From the NCBI GenBank assembly GCA_905221605.1, contig CAJNDS010002661.1:117001-181000 (forward strand): a stretch of 64,000 bases of DNA. The letters are read 5' to 3'. Shown one piece after another: positions 21,701-34,376 of this stretch. Each line of letters opens with the position of its first letter. Positions within the stretch are counted from its first letter, which is position 1. The stretch is from Symbiodinium natans (Eukaryota; Sar; Dinophyceae; Suessiales; Symbiodiniaceae). Position numbers and translations under genes: made by a program. Under the pieces are notes generated by a model. That model saw only the letters and a list, made by a program, of their open reading frames with translations. It ran no database searches and had not been told where the DNA came from.

Positions 21701-22309
21701 TGCACAGGGCGCTGTCGATCTAGTTCCAAGCCTCCTACCATCAAAGCCCCTCTCAAGATTCTTAAGCCCAAAACGTGCAAAATGCATTTGACACAGATCT
21801 TTGGTGGAAACGGGCACAGATTCTCTTCCTGTTTCGCTGATGGCCATTGCACAGATTCGATAAAGCATGCGCCGTACAGAACTTTTCTTTGTGATGCTCA
21901 TACTCGGAAACGGCAAAATCCGCCGAGGCCGGATGCCTGAGGCGTTTAGGTCCAGGTCTAGGGGAACCTACCCCTCTCCCAGCACCTTAGAGGCCCTTCA
22001 ACGGCCTTAAACTTCCTCTGAAGCCCTCCTAGACCTTCACAGACGCCTTAGAGTCTCTTCAAAGACCTTAAACTTCTTGTGAGACCTCCCAGACCCTCAC
22101 AGACACCTGAGGGGCCCTTCAGCCCCCCTAAGGATAAGCACAACCCCTCTGCCTACCCCCCCACCCCCCCACACCCAACACTGGATAAGCCCCGGTAGCC
22201 TCGGAAGGCGTCCTCGCGTAGCGGTTAAATTGATGATAATGTTCGTGCCAGACTCGCCTCGCCCAACTCGTGGTGACATGCCTATTTTCTTCGTGTGCGA
22301 AAAAAGGAG

Positions 22310-22462
22310 CCCGGGGGGGGGGGGGGGGGGGGGAGTGGGGGGGGGTGGGGGGGGAGTGGGGGGGGAGTGGGGGGGAGTGGGGGGGAGTGGGGGGAGTGGG
22401 GGGGAGTGGGGGGGGAGTGGGGGGGGAGTGGGGGGGGAGTGGGGGGGGAGTGGGGGTGGGTT
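22310..22462 (+). repeat. G-rich GGGGGGAGT array
   Basis: A 20 bp G run followed by about a dozen GGGGGGAGTG-type units. The plus strand meets the simple G-quadruplex pattern many times over. Copy 3 has only a 15 bp G run at the same place (34,920-34,935). All long frames through it (poly-Pro or poly-Gly) are artefacts. Confidence 0.95.
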
Positions 22463-22636
22463 GGCCAGCAGCCTCTCCATTCAGGGCTTCGGGCTGCCGC
22501 TTGACGTGTGCCGCCCAACAGTTTCTTGAGGCCATCCAGCACCACACATTGACATTACCAGTAGGCAAAACAAGGCTACAACTAGGCAATAGAGTTTGCA
22601 ACTAATCGGTCTCCCTGAATGGGCAGAGCGGTATTG

Positions 22637-22855
22637 CTTCATAGAGGGGCACGCAGTAATCTCCCAAAAGTTTCTCAACCCGGTGCTAACCATGTTTCAA
22701 GGGCCGTGAAGATCCCGTTTGTTTTTGGCTCCTCAACCGGGTGCCTTGCCATGATTGCACTGCGAGTCCGAGCTGGAAAGCGAAGCAGCTGACATGGTGT
22801 GGGCGCTGGCTCTTCATGCAGGGAACTCCCAACAGGGTTGTGCAGGGTTGCTTTT
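22637..22855. other. 220 bp segment inverted relative to copies 1 and 3
   Basis: The stretch containing AATCTCCCAAAAG, GGCTCCTCAA and GAGTCCGAGCTGGAAAG is the reverse complement of 35,135-35,345 in copy 3. Copy 1 (12,735-12,785) has the same orientation as copy 3. Confidence 0.8.
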
Positions 22856-25800
22856 GAGAACAAAAACAGACCTGCAATCGTAAGCTTCAAGAACTAGATT
22901 GCGTGCAATCCACCTGTCGTGCTGGCCTTGTGAGCTTCCTAAGCCGCAATCGAGAAAACTCGTCGGTACAATTGTGCAACAGTCAGCAGCAGCACGAAGC
23001 CCCAACTACACTACCGACCAAGATCTATAGCAGAGCAGCAACTATTGTGACCGAAGATGCGTCAGAAGCCGTGCCATGCACAAACACCTCCATGCCAGAA
23101 GACGCGGGAGAGAGATAGTGAGAGAGAGAGAGAGCGAGGAAGTCAGAGACAGAGCGAGCGGAAGTCAGAGACAGAGCGTGAAAGTGAGAGAAAGGGAGTG
23201 AGTGAGCAGTGAGCGGTGAGCATTTTGCACCTGTCCACCGCCAGCCCGTGACAGCTCTCAAAAGGGAGCAAGCATCGCACGTCCCAAGAATATGGAGTGG
23301 ATGCCCCAAGTGCGGCATTTGTGGACGTCTCACGATGATGTGCAAGAGGGCACGAGAGGCTGATCGTGTCTGGGGCTCCTGAAAAGATACGCGTCGCGAA
23401 TCGAGCCGGAGTCCAGAATTTAGCAGGCGCCCCTAAATGCCAAGTCTCGAAGGCCGCGCTGGCCCCGCTCACCCTGGACATGCACAGAGCGCCGTGAGCG
23501 CTGCGTCCACTGGCCCATGCGTTCTCTGTTTGGAAGTTATATGGTCAAGGACTTACACAGGGCTTCTATGGCTTCTGTCTTGGATCAGCTTGCACAGCCG
23601 GTCGCTGGTGAAGTGGCTCGTTAAAGACGTGTTTCATGGCCCCGCGGCCGGCTTGCCTAAAGGTTTTCCACTTGCCAGGATGCAGATCATCGGCGCTCCA
23701 TCGGTGAGTATTAGGGGTGGGGGGATACCACCCACTCCCCCCGCCCTTGCCCGCTCCACACAAGGACTAAAGGTTAAAGATGTCACCCCATCCACACGAC
23801 GAAAGGCCTCGGTGCGTTGAACAGCGGCGGTGCTGAAACCTCATTGCTGCCCAGAGTCAGAGTCTCCGTATCGCCGGCCACACCGGCAGAGCAAAGGAAG
23901 GCTTGGTGACAGCCCCCGTACAGAAAATTGAAGACGCTGGCAAGGCTGGAGAGAGCAAACCCCCCACTGTTGGCATCTGCAATTAACCTACCTTCACTAT
24001 CGTGGAAAGGCCTTTGTTGCCTCAGGAAAAAGGATTTCGAGACCACACCGAGGTGATCATTTCACCGAAAGACAAGCTGGCATCAGCATCTTAATACAAA
24101 CAACATGGATCGAATCCAACAGGCTTTTCCTTGCCCTCAATTCTTTCTGGACACAATTTTATCATCGTAAAATTGTATCATTCTCTTTCTAAAGACATGG
24201 AAACCAATTCTAGGTGACGAACTAAGTGACCGACAAATTGACCGAGGTGCAGACGTTCTGTCAGCAAACCCGAGCGCCCTGCGAGGGGGCTCTGGCGCAC
24301 AAAAGCCTCTGTCGAGGGGCGCACGGCACCAGAAGACTGCACTGGACCGATAGAACCAATAAACCTAATTTGTGTTTTTAACCTAAAAAAATTGAAGCAC
24401 ATTGGCCTCAGATGAACACAACTCCTCGTCACTACTAAAAGACTGCACTCAAGGTGCGCCGTCGTCGAATACAAGATCTGCTCGGCTCGCTGCTTACGTG
24501 TGTTTCGGGCGTTTAAGTTTCTGGGCTGTAAATGTTCAAGTCCTGAGGCTTTACCAAGAAGAAAGATGGATCTGCAGCAAAGGGCTATGCCGGCGCTGAT
24601 GGGGTCAAGAATCAGAAGTCATCCCAGAGGCCGTTCCCGTCTCAACAGCGATTTCAGGCATGACGCTGCTGCACCTTCGAGACTCCCTTTCCCAAGAACC
24701 CCCAACTTGCCAACACAAGTCGAAATCATCCGATGGCTCTCCAGGTGGGCACAGACACTTCGGTGCAACAGCACAGCCTTGGAAAGGCCTCTGAGAACTC
24801 ATAGAGTGTAAGGGCCAACGTCCGCGGGCCGGTGTCTAGGTCTAGGTTGTGAGAACAGGCATGTTTGTGCCCCAGCAGCCCCAGCACTCCACGAGTGGAA
24901 TCTTGATTCCCTTGTAAAAGTTCAGGGCGGAGGAGTTTGAGGCAGGGAACGTCGGAACGGCTTGATCCAGGACTTTCGGAGCCAGCTACCCTCAGCCCGC
25001 AGCACTAGGGGACACAAAAGGCTAGCCCTTTCTGGTGCAAAGAGTCTCAGAGAAATTGCCAAGACGGCTCCAGTCAACAAACACCTGAAGAGAGTGATGG
25101 GACGGCTCGGTTGCACTCAGCACTCGGGCGTGTTCCCTGCTGCCATCTCTTTGCACAAAGCAAGAGGCGGCAGCACTTAGACCGGGCAAGGTGGGCACCC
25201 AAAGCTAAGTTCGTCTAAACGAGCCCTGGCCTTCTGCTAACTTCGCGAATTCTTGCTTGGGTTCGCACAGGTATCTGGTCTTCGTGGATTATGGTCTTTG
25301 AGCCAGCCCCTGGGCCTGGAACCTTGCCGCGGCTTCGCGGAATCTCGCGGCAACCAGTTCTGCCCCACTGAGTTCGTGGAACGGGTGCCTGTTGCCCATC
25401 AGACGGATACTGTTGCCCTGAATCTCCTTCCGAAAACCCTCATCCCCGCATCCAAACCTGTCAGTCTCCCCTTGGCGTGTTGGGGGCCTTGCCTGGGACT
25501 TAAGGCACCGCCCTCGGACCTGAAGCGTGTGAAAGGTGCCAGGCGCGGCAAGCCCGAGAAATGGATTTCGCGGGGCGGAGGCAACTTCGAAGCTGCGAAC
25601 AGGGACGGGTGCTTCAAGCCTCCAGCTGGGGCTGAAGAAGGCTGAGGCGGCTGAGGGCTAAAGATGGCTGAAGGGGTCTTGGACCCAGAACTCCGGCGAG
25701 CAACAAACACTTGGATGTGAACAGCGGCAACATGCTGAGGGGAGCCTCGGAGTTTTTTTGGCCGAAGGCATGGCGCCAGTGAGCCGTGCGAACCGCGCCC

Positions 25801-26979
25801 CAAGGTGCGAAGTCCTGAGGGAATGCAAGAATTCACTCAGCTGGCTTAGCTGCAGCTCAGGCGCTGCTAACTTAGACGAGAAAAGGGCTCATTTTGTTTG
25901 AGACAGCGAGGGGAACGTCGGAGTTGCAGCCAGAGTCAACTAGAGCCAGGACCGCCTTTTTTAGTACCCGCGAGCTGCTGGCTCAGTGAAAGAGGAGCTC
26001 AGGAGCTCAAGGGTGCGGAAGCTCATTTCTAGCGGGAGCTGGATGAGGAATGTCGGAGGTGCAGCTAAGCGTCAGCCAGAGTCAGGACCGCCTGTTACCA
26101 GCGAGCTTCTGGATCATGTTGGCCCGATCTGCCCTTGGACGTTGTACTCCGTTGATGCGAGCCCGAGGCCCTACGTTACATCGTCACATCGCACGGGGCT
26201 GCTGCTGAGAGTGCGGTGGGAGAGAGGAGCTCGCATCTCAAGGGCATGGGACCTCACTTCTAGGGTGGATGGTGTGTGAGCCCGACCTTGCCTCGCAAGA
26301 GGGACGCGCCCTCCAACACGACCGCTGGTGTCATGCGATAGCCCAATGTAGACACGCAGCAGACCTGGAAATCGAGGTTGCAAAGATCTGGATTAAAGAC
26401 TGAGATCAGACTCCCATAGAACCTCCTCCACCGATAGAACCTGCACGATACACGTTTTGAACCCAAATCCAGTAGTTCGCTTTACACGTGGACAGCAGCT
26501 CGAAGAGTCAGTGGCTCAGCCCTCCATGACGCCGTCAGCCGAGATGAGTCGCGATGCCAAAACAGCACTGGGCGATCACAAAGCAAGGGAGAGGCTTCGG
26601 GCTTTGGGCTTTGCTGCCAAAACTGTCTGTGAGAGGGGGAAGGTTCGGAACTCCAGTGTAGGCAAGCGAGCACTGTTGCAAGCTCCGGGGTCCCGCCAGC
26701 CAAGTCTTAAGCGTGTCCTTGTCGGTGTGAAATCAAAACCAAGCCTGAGCCGCCCTCCTCCCACCCCAGAAGGGATTCCGGAGAGCATTTCGGCAAGCAC
26801 AGTGTAGTCCAAGCTCCCAATATGTATGCCGTATGCGCGAGAAGGCAACATGACAAGTATCCTGTCGGAGGCCGGATGAATACCGGGTCGGGCACAACAC
26901 ACACCGTGCTCACAGCATGCTCTGACGCACACGAGCAGGTATGCACTCTGTTGGGTGAGGTGCTATGCCGCTATGCCAT

Positions 26980-27195
26980 GGGCCTGGCCCGTTGAGGAGA
27001 GCACGAGCCCTAATGGAGGTCTGGGAGTTTGAGATGGAAGGCAACCCATGGCGGCAGAACGCATCCCGCATGCCTCGGCATGCGGTATTGGGAGGGCTTC
27101 GCGCGTGGGATGCTGTACGGACTCTGGGAATTGCCATCGAGCTGCAGCCTTTGCAAAGAGACCACAACATTCCATTGGACTCACGATTTCGTTGA
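26980..27195 (+). CDS. Possible exon conserved between repeat copies
   Basis: In the plus-strand frame the bases read ARALMEVWEFEMEGNPW, then MPRHAVLGGLRAWDAVRTLG. The homologous stretch in copy 3 (about 40,495-40,700) keeps the frame apart from one lost codon, with mild changes (VLEGLRAWDAVRTLG, IELEPL against IELQPL). That pattern suggests past or present coding. No family recognised, no clear splice sites fixed; copy 1 lacks the block. Confidence 0.3.
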   Translation, partial: GPGPLRRARALMEVWEFEMEGNPWRQNASRMPRHAVLGGLRAWDAVRTLGIAIELQPLQRDHNIPLDSRFR

Positions 27196-30100
27196 GGCAT
27201 TCATAGGCCGCGAGATGTCAGGAGGGGGCTTACAGCTCCTGAAAGCCAGGGAAGAAAAGCACACGACAAGCCTGCCATCTTTTACATTCCAACGTCTGAA
27301 GTAGCTGTTGTCCATCTCCCTGTTTTCCAGACGCTGGACTGCAGCGTTGCACTTGACTTGTGGAGCCCTCCTCATGTCACGAAGCAAAAGGAGGGTGGGG
27401 CATATTACGTCTGCGCCGGATGGCTCGCTCGTTGCTGCGGGCCATGGCAGCCCTGGTCGGGTCAAGAAGGCGGCTGCAGACGAGGATCCACTTCCACCTG
27501 CAGCGAACGGCCTATGCGAGCTGGTGCAAGGCTGCCAAGGTCTCCTCATCTGGGACTCAAGGGCAAGACAGTGCTCGAGAGAGCAAACCCCCACTGTTGG
27601 CATCTGCAACCTTCACTATTGCCGAAAGGCCTCTGTTTCCTCAGGAGTGCTCGAGCGACACATTGCCCGAGGTTCAGAGGTTCCATCAGCAAACCCGAAA
27701 CCCCCACATGTGGGGGGCGCTCTGCCAGTATGTCACCCCCAGCCCGGCGGACAAAGGCTGCGCAGCGTTGACGTCGGCTGCAGCTCTGGGGCGTGCACTG
27801 CGGCGGTGCTGAAAATTCGCTCATTGCTGCCCAGAGTCTCCATATCGCCGGCCACAGCGGAGCAAAGCATGGCGACAGCCTGCCGGAAACAGCAGGAACT
27901 GTCAGCGCCGGCCACGTCAACGTATGAGCGGGAACCCCCCTGCGGATCCCGCTGTCGGAAGCGCTCTGATGCAGGTTGCGGCCCAGCAACGTGCATTTGG
28001 TCAAGATGGAGGCTTACGGGTTAAAGAATCTTGGAGAAACTGTCGAGGCCACAAACACCTGAAGAGAGTGACTGGGCGAGTGAATGAGCGGGCTGGCTCG
28101 GTTGCACTCAGCAGCCCGGCGTGTTCCCTGCCAGTCCCAAAACGTCATCCTGCATCACACCCTGTCAGTGTCGGCTTGGCGTGTTGGGGCTGGGCCTGGG
28201 ACTTAAGGAGCCGCCCTCCAACCTGAAGAGTGTGAATTGTACCAGGCGCCGCAAGCCCAACAGACGGATTCCGCGGCCCAGGCAACTTCGAAGCTGCGAA
28301 CAGAGACGGGTGCTTCAAGCTGGAGGCTTAAAAGGCCATGGGTCGAACACCAACTGGCAGCTGCGGGGCATGGGAGAGAGAAGAGCTGCGAGGACTCTCA
28401 AGGGCAGGGAACTTCACTTCTAGCATTCTAGCATTCTAGCATTCTAGCTGGATGGCGCAGCAAGCTGGAGCTTGCCTTGCTGCAAGAGCGGCGCGCCCTT
28501 AGAAACTGAGATCACCACACGGCTCCCACAGAATCCCCCCGGCCGAAACAACCTCCATGATAATCTCCCTTGGATTAAGGGTACGGGGGATTGGAAAATG
28601 CCGAAGGCATTTCTCGACCCTCCCATCGAGATCCAGCACAGACCCCGCACAAACGCCAAAGACAGCGACAAACCACGGCAGCCGAAACCCAATCGCCGAA
28701 AGGGCAGTACCTCCGTACTGTCCCGGCAGCTATAGCCGAGGAAGGTCCATAATATGATACGCCTTTTGAAACCACAACCGATAGTTGGCTGTGTCACGTC
28801 TTCTCCTTGCACCTATCATGTAGTACCAGATAACCCTTTCAACTTCTTCAGTGGCTCACCCCTCCGTAATGCCTTGAGCCGAGATGAGTCGTGATGCCAG
28901 AACCGCGTGGGCTATCACAAAGCAAGGGAGAGGCTTGGCACAGTCAGTACTCATGGCGCCACAAACAAGTAGGTGCAAACAGAGGGATCAGCTGGGGCAG
29001 TAGGCCTGCTGGATAATGACCGGCCGCAGCTCGAAGGGTCAGTGGCTCCTCCCTGATGCCATGCGTCGCGATCGTGATGCCAGAGCACTTGGCTGAAACA
29101 CAAAGCAAGGGATTCAGAGCTTTGGGCCTGTTTAGAGCGATTTTTTTCAGGCCAAGGATGCGGGGGCGAGCCAAACGTGTGGGGGTGGGTGGCGGGGTGG
29201 CGGGGCGGCGGGGCGGAAGAGCGGATGGTCCGGCAAGCTCACGGCTCTATAAACAGGTGGGTGCGAAGAGAATCAGCTGGGGCATCACGTCTGCACCCGA
29301 TGCCTCGCCCCTTGCTGCCCGTCAGTGCTGACCACGGACAGCAACCTTCTTGCAGCGAGACATGAGGCCGACGAGGTGCACAGACCTTCGACATGTCCTT
29401 CATGTCTCAGCGCTCCACGAGTTCTTGCCAGGGCATTGGAGTTTGAGGCAGGGAATTGCGGGAACAGCCTGCCCCACAAGGTGAGGGAAGCCGTGTGGGC
29501 TGTTCTCTTACGTTGCCAGCATGAGGACGTGGCTGGTGCTCTCTGCTAGCTGTGGGAACTATGGCGCACCTGCGACTCTCCTTGAAAGACCTGGCACGGA
29601 GACACAACGGCCTTGCAAGCTGCCACGTGATGCTGGCATCCCAGGCTCTCAGTGTGGACTGCAACAGCTCGAAGGGTCAGTGGCTCACCCCGAACTCCAT
29701 TTCAGCCAGGAACCCGAACCGCACCGGGCAAGGCCAGGGATACAGGCTTCGGGCTTTGCTGCTGACCCTCAGAGCTTCAAAGATCCCCCAAGTCTCGGGG
29801 AGTCAGCTTCAAGGTTCCGCCTAGTGCTTGTTGCCCCCAATTGGGCGGGAGGCAGGGGCGGCAGGGGCGGGGAGGGCTTTAGGGTCCTGGTATAGTCAGC
29901 ACCTGCACCCTGTTCTGCGCTTGGCATGTGGGTGTTTGGCTGATCCGAAACATCGAGAGGTTGCAGTGGCTGCTCAGGGTCATGCCGAATCACCCACTGT
30001 GCGGAAGTGGGTGTCTAAGCCTAAGCTTCAGCTGAATCCGCGCAACTGGCCCTGCTTTTGAGGGCGGCGCGACCACACAAAAAGGCCCGCAGCGCTCGCA

Positions 30101-31591
30101 GGCTCTAAGGCCACCGTCGACTTCTGAGGGCGGAGCCAAAAAGGAAGCCAACAGGGGCCTCCAGTCCAGCGGACGCCCGTACATTTGTGAACGACTGGCA
30201 AGCAGACTCGGGAGTGGAAACTCTGAGCCCCTGAGCAACTTCGCACTGCTTCTTCGTCGGAGCCGCGGGACGAATCACAGCCACGAACAACGCTGATGCC
30301 TCGAACACGATTGTCTGTTGCAGCTAGCGCCAGCAGGACGCGGGTGTGGGGTAATGAGGCGTTGATGCACGTGTCTTTGAGGAAAACAAAGGGAGGTAAC
30401 ACTTAGACCGGGCAAGGGGGGCACCCCAAACTAAGCTCGTCTAAGCCACTGCCCCTTCGGCCGAAGCCTCGTGGCCTTTTGCTAACTTCGTCGAACCTTC
30501 CCTGCGTTTGCAGGGGCATCTACTCTCCACGGGTTAGTCTTCCAGCTAAGCCTTGGACCCTTCGCGAATCTGCCCTCAGGTTCGCAGAAGTTCGTGGCAC
30601 CCGGTTCTGCCCCGCTAAGTTCGTGGAATGGGTGCCTGTTGCCCGTCAGACGCTTACAGGCTTACCTACCTCCGTGTTGCCCTGAGTGCGGCCGTACCGG
30701 CAACATCAATCTAGTGGAGAGGAAATCCTAAGCCGATGTTACCGGGACCTTGCCGAATGAATTAAATCAATGCACCCCAGGGCCACTTCGGGCAGGCTGC
30801 AGCCTCTGACATCGCGGACTCCGCGGCGGGAAGACGCAGCCACGCCCGGCAACCAGTGAGCCAGCGGCTTCTAGGGTTTAGGGTCCTACCACGGCCTGGT
30901 AGTCAGCACCTGCACCCTGTTCCGCGCTTGGCATGTGGGTTTTTGGCTGATCCCAAACATCCAGAGGTTCCAGTGGCTGCTCAGGGTCACTCGAACACGA
31001 TTGTGTGTTGCAGCCAGCACCAGCCCAGCAGGACGCGGGTGTGGGGTAATGTGAGAAACCTCAGAGGCGTTGATTGTAGTGGCGAGGAAACGGCCGGGCG
31101 AGTGCAAGCACAACCGGAACTCACCAGTGCCTGAAGCTCACCGCGGGCCTTAGACCGGTTCGCTCAAGCAGATATTGCCCGGACCTTGCCGAAATGATGC
31201 ACCCCCAACAGTGACAGCGGCTCCAAATCCTGGCCTGTCCCTGAGTCAGATTACAGTTCAGTGGGGCTTAGAACGTATGGCATGGGATAGGCGCGGTATG
31301 TGCGACGCCCAGCATCTTGATCAGATACTCGCTTGGAGGTTAAGTGCATCGGCGCACAGACCTGCGCTGGAACGGGGAAAAGCTCAAGGACAAGCACTGT
31401 GAAGCAGTACACTCATTCTGTATAATTTTCCGTCTGCAGTACTTTATTGCAGAGCACCCCAAATATGCTCAAGCCTAAACGACCTGTGACCTTCTCCTCA
31501 CGCCACCTGGCCCACGTGGACCCGCCTCGGCAGCTCCAGCGTGGAGCCCTGGCATCCACGGAGGTCCTGCACTCCGTGGCTTGCTTACATG

Positions 31592-31971
31592 TATATATAT
31601 ATATATATCATAGCAATGTAATTTATAATTATAAGAATATTAAACATGATAGCAATCATGATAATCACGACAACAGTAATCACAGAAATAAACGCATAAT
31701 GATAAGAAGAATCATAATAGTAATCGTAAACGTAGTAGAAATAGTAATAGTTCTTAGTAATAGTAATCGCAATAGTAATAGTAATAGTCACAGTCATAGT
31801 CAGCATAGTCATAGTCAGCATAGTCATAGTCATAGTCATAGTCATAGTCATAGTCATAGTCATAGTCATAATCATAGTCATAGTCATAGTCATAGTAAAA
31901 AATAGAAAAAGTAAAAGTAATACTAATAGCAATAGTAATGATAATAGTAATAGTACTTAGAATAGTAGCAA

Positions 31972-32045
<74 letters not shown>

Positions 32046-32402
32046 ACAGTAATGGAAATAATAGTAGTACTAGAAATAGCAATAGTCATAATAGTGATAG
32101 TATAATAGTAACAGTAACAGTAACAGTAACAGTAGCCGTAACAGTAACAGTAACAGTAACAGAACTAGTAATAGTAAATATAGTAGTAGGGGCAATAGTA
32201 ATAATGAGACAGTAAAAGTAATAGTACTAATAATAGTAATAATAATAGCAATAATAATAGTAATAGTAACAGTAATAGTAATAGTAATAACAATTATTAG
32301 GGTCATAGTAATAGTAATAGCAATAGCAGTAATGCTAATAATCATAGCAATAATAATATTCATAATCATAGTAATCATCATCATCATCATCGTAGTAAAA
32401 AT
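31592..32402. repeat. 800 bp trinucleotide-based microsatellite
   Basis: Successive zones of related units: a short (TA)n, then TAGTAA/TAATAG mixtures, TAGTCA hexamers (about 31,785-31,895), pure TAG (31,965-32,045), TAACAG hexamers (32,105-32,165), then degenerate TAATAG. Poly-Thr, poly-Ser-His and Met-Thr frames here are artefacts. Confidence 0.97.
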
Positions 32403-32740
32403 AACAACAAGAAAACAATGACTAAGAAAACGAATTCAACAATTTAATCATATTAGAATAAAGCAATATACTAAAGCAAAGACTTGTATACTGGTATAAG
32501 ATTATAAGCATTTGAAGCAACGTGATAACATGGTAATATACTAATATACTAAAAGGACATAATAGTATAATAACGATGTAATATACTATACTTGTTTCAT
32601 AACGTATCGTAATGATGACATGACATGATAAGACACCAATACATCACGATGAAAAAATGTGAACAATATCTTAGTGTAGAAATATGCTAGTAAACGAATA
32701 TACAAGAATATAGGAAAATAGTCATATAAAAGCCTTCTCA
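32403..32740. other. AT-rich unique tract, no gene
   Basis: Low-GC sequence with ATATACTA motifs, resembling 42,420-42,860 in copy 3 and also 12,620-12,715 just before copy 1. Nothing coding seen. Confidence 0.7.
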
Positions 32741-33844
32741 CAGACGCTGCACAAAGCCCCTGAACGAGGTTGTGTTCGCCAGAGATTGGGCTTCGGCTGC
32801 GATTTGATGCGGGCTTGCGGTTTGACCTGAAAGAGGGTTTCCGGATGGGGTAGGTAGGGGTATAAAAGGGGACTCCTCCGCCGGTTCTGGGGAATGGCCA
32901 TAACTGCGGATCATGCAGACCAAAAACAAGGCTCTTGTGGCTGCTGTTTGGTCTGTCACATCCCTTCGTGCCTCATCTTTCTTCAGCTTGCAAACGAACT
33001 CGAACTCCCAGCGCAATCGATGCCCGTGTGCGGAATGTGCGGAGCACAACCAAAATGGTCGTTGTCACAACCCGAAAAGGAACATGTGTCGTGAAATCCG
33101 TCCAGCACCGGTTTGAGGAGCTTGTGGGACATCCCTTTTATGCAAAAACAAGGCGCAATCGTGCAAATCCTCCGCATTCTAGTCTATATCATGAGATTGA
33201 TTGCAATTCGTCTTCTGCTTCAGTGCTGCTCCGCTTAAGCCGCAGTCCAGAGAACTCGTCGTTACAAGCGTATGACAAGCAAGCGTGGCCTATGATGCAA
33301 GCTCGTGCTGCCAAGCGAAAGAGAGGCCAAAGAGAGTGAAGGCTAGGCTATCTATGAGTATCTATGTGCCCGGATCTCGTTCCAGGCTCTAAGACCAGAA
33401 GGCCTCCTCTGAGCACCTGGGTCCCTGCCTGGCTAGTTCCAAGCCTAGCCGCTCCTACCATCAAAGCCCGTCCCAAAAACCCTAATCGCAAAACGTGCAC
33501 GATGCAACCGCGGGTTTTGACACAGATCCCTGCTGGAAACGGGCCCAGATTCTGTTCGCTCGAGGGCCGCAGGACGACCCTGACCCTGACCTGAGATTCG
33601 CCCCGCCTCACTCGAGGACTGCTCGTAACTTCAGCCGCAAGAAGACGAGCCTCGTGCTTGCTGCCCTGGTTGGTGGCGTCTCCTAATGATGTCCTGGCTT
33701 GCGTGCTCCTCGTTGTGGTGCTGGGGGATGGTCGCAGTCTGCATAATTGGTCTGTGGTCTATCACTGTTTGTGGTATATGCTGCTTATGTTTATGTCAGA
33801 GAAAGCTTGTGTACTCAGGCCAATGGAATTGCACCTTCTTACAG

Positions 33845-34376
33845 TTCGCGGTCACGAGAAGACCAGGCAACAAGCCTGGATTAAATGCATGTCAAGTGCA
33901 GGACCTGGAAAACAAGCCGGCAGCGCCGCAATGTCATTTCTGCGGACATGCATGCGCGCTCACGGAGGCTTGCGAAAATTTTGCACTGCCCCCTCTGTTT
34001 GCTGGAACACAACGGCACCACATGTGGACAAACTTTGTAACTTTGTGGGGAGGGGCGGGGGGGGGGGGGGGGGGGGGACATGCTGTACTCCCCTTAGAAC
34101 CTTAATCAGAATAATATGTTTAATACCCTCTTGGGTTTTATACAAACAAAAAAATTCCCAAGGGGGATAAGGATGGTCTCTGCATCTCACCAGGCTTGCA
34201 AGTTCTGTCAGGGCACTTGTGACAAAGGAAAAAAGCACGCATTCGCTTTTGCAACGCGAGTAACTTGCAATCTGTGGTCAAAGGCAAAGTCAGAAAGATA
34301 TGGTCTTGCAACACAAAACAATCTGTGCAATAACTTCCTGCTCATCTTTGCTTGTGCCTGGCCAGGAATCAGATGA
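33845..34376 (+). CDS. Two-exon Cys-rich (zinc-binding type) protein fragment
   Basis: Exon 1 33,845-34,036 (acceptor after a CTTCTTACAG tract) and exon 2 34,194-34,376 join in phase 0 through a GT-AG intron of 157 bp. Each exon holds a related motif: CHFCGHAC then an acidic patch in exon 1, CKFCQGTCDKGKKHAF in exon 2. The paired CxxC/C pattern suggests metal binding; this is inference from spacing, not a recognised family. The stop at 34,374 may lie past a missed donor. A frame upstream of exon 1 is hydrophobic but has no clear splice support. The intron contains a G run (34,056-34,077) and the MITE-like element. Confidence 0.45.
34086..34169 (+). mobile_element. MITE-like element, short copy, inside an intron
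   Basis: Begins TACTCCCCTTAGAACC and ends TTCCCAAGGGGGATA, imperfect inverted ends, with CTCTTGGGTTTTATA inside. The same element, longer, is at 57,322-57,467. No target duplication seen here. Confidence 0.65.

Larger units (their letters stand above)
12720..22100. repeat. Segmental tandem repeat, copy 1
   Basis: First of three copies of a 10-12.5 kb block. Shared anchors in order: a GGCTTGAGGAGCC segment (12,735), a GA microsatellite (12,978-13,045), GCAAGCATCGCACGTCCCAAG (about 13,158), CTTGCCTAAAGGTTTTCCA (13,558), ATATCGCCGGCCACAG (13,895), GGCTCTCCTGGTGGGCAC-like (15,490), an ATCTTGATCAAA block (about 18,400), a TG/TA microsatellite (18,702-18,752), a block with CTTAAGCCGCAGTCCAGAG (21,634) and CTTTTCTTTGTGATGCTCAT (21,882). 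It also has an internal duplication (13,990-14,360 repeated at 14,990-15,340). Open frames here, including one of 305 codons at 13,934-14,851, are not conserved in frame between copies; I call no gene. Confidence 0.85.

Noticed and set aside
22097-22605. Poly-Pro and poly-Gly frames on both strands
   Set aside because: Direct translation of the G-rich array; all six frames are open for trivial reasons.
31447-32390. Ser-His, Met-Thr, poly-Thr and Asp-Tyr frames
   Set aside because: Translation of TAG/TAGTCA/TAACAG microsatellites.
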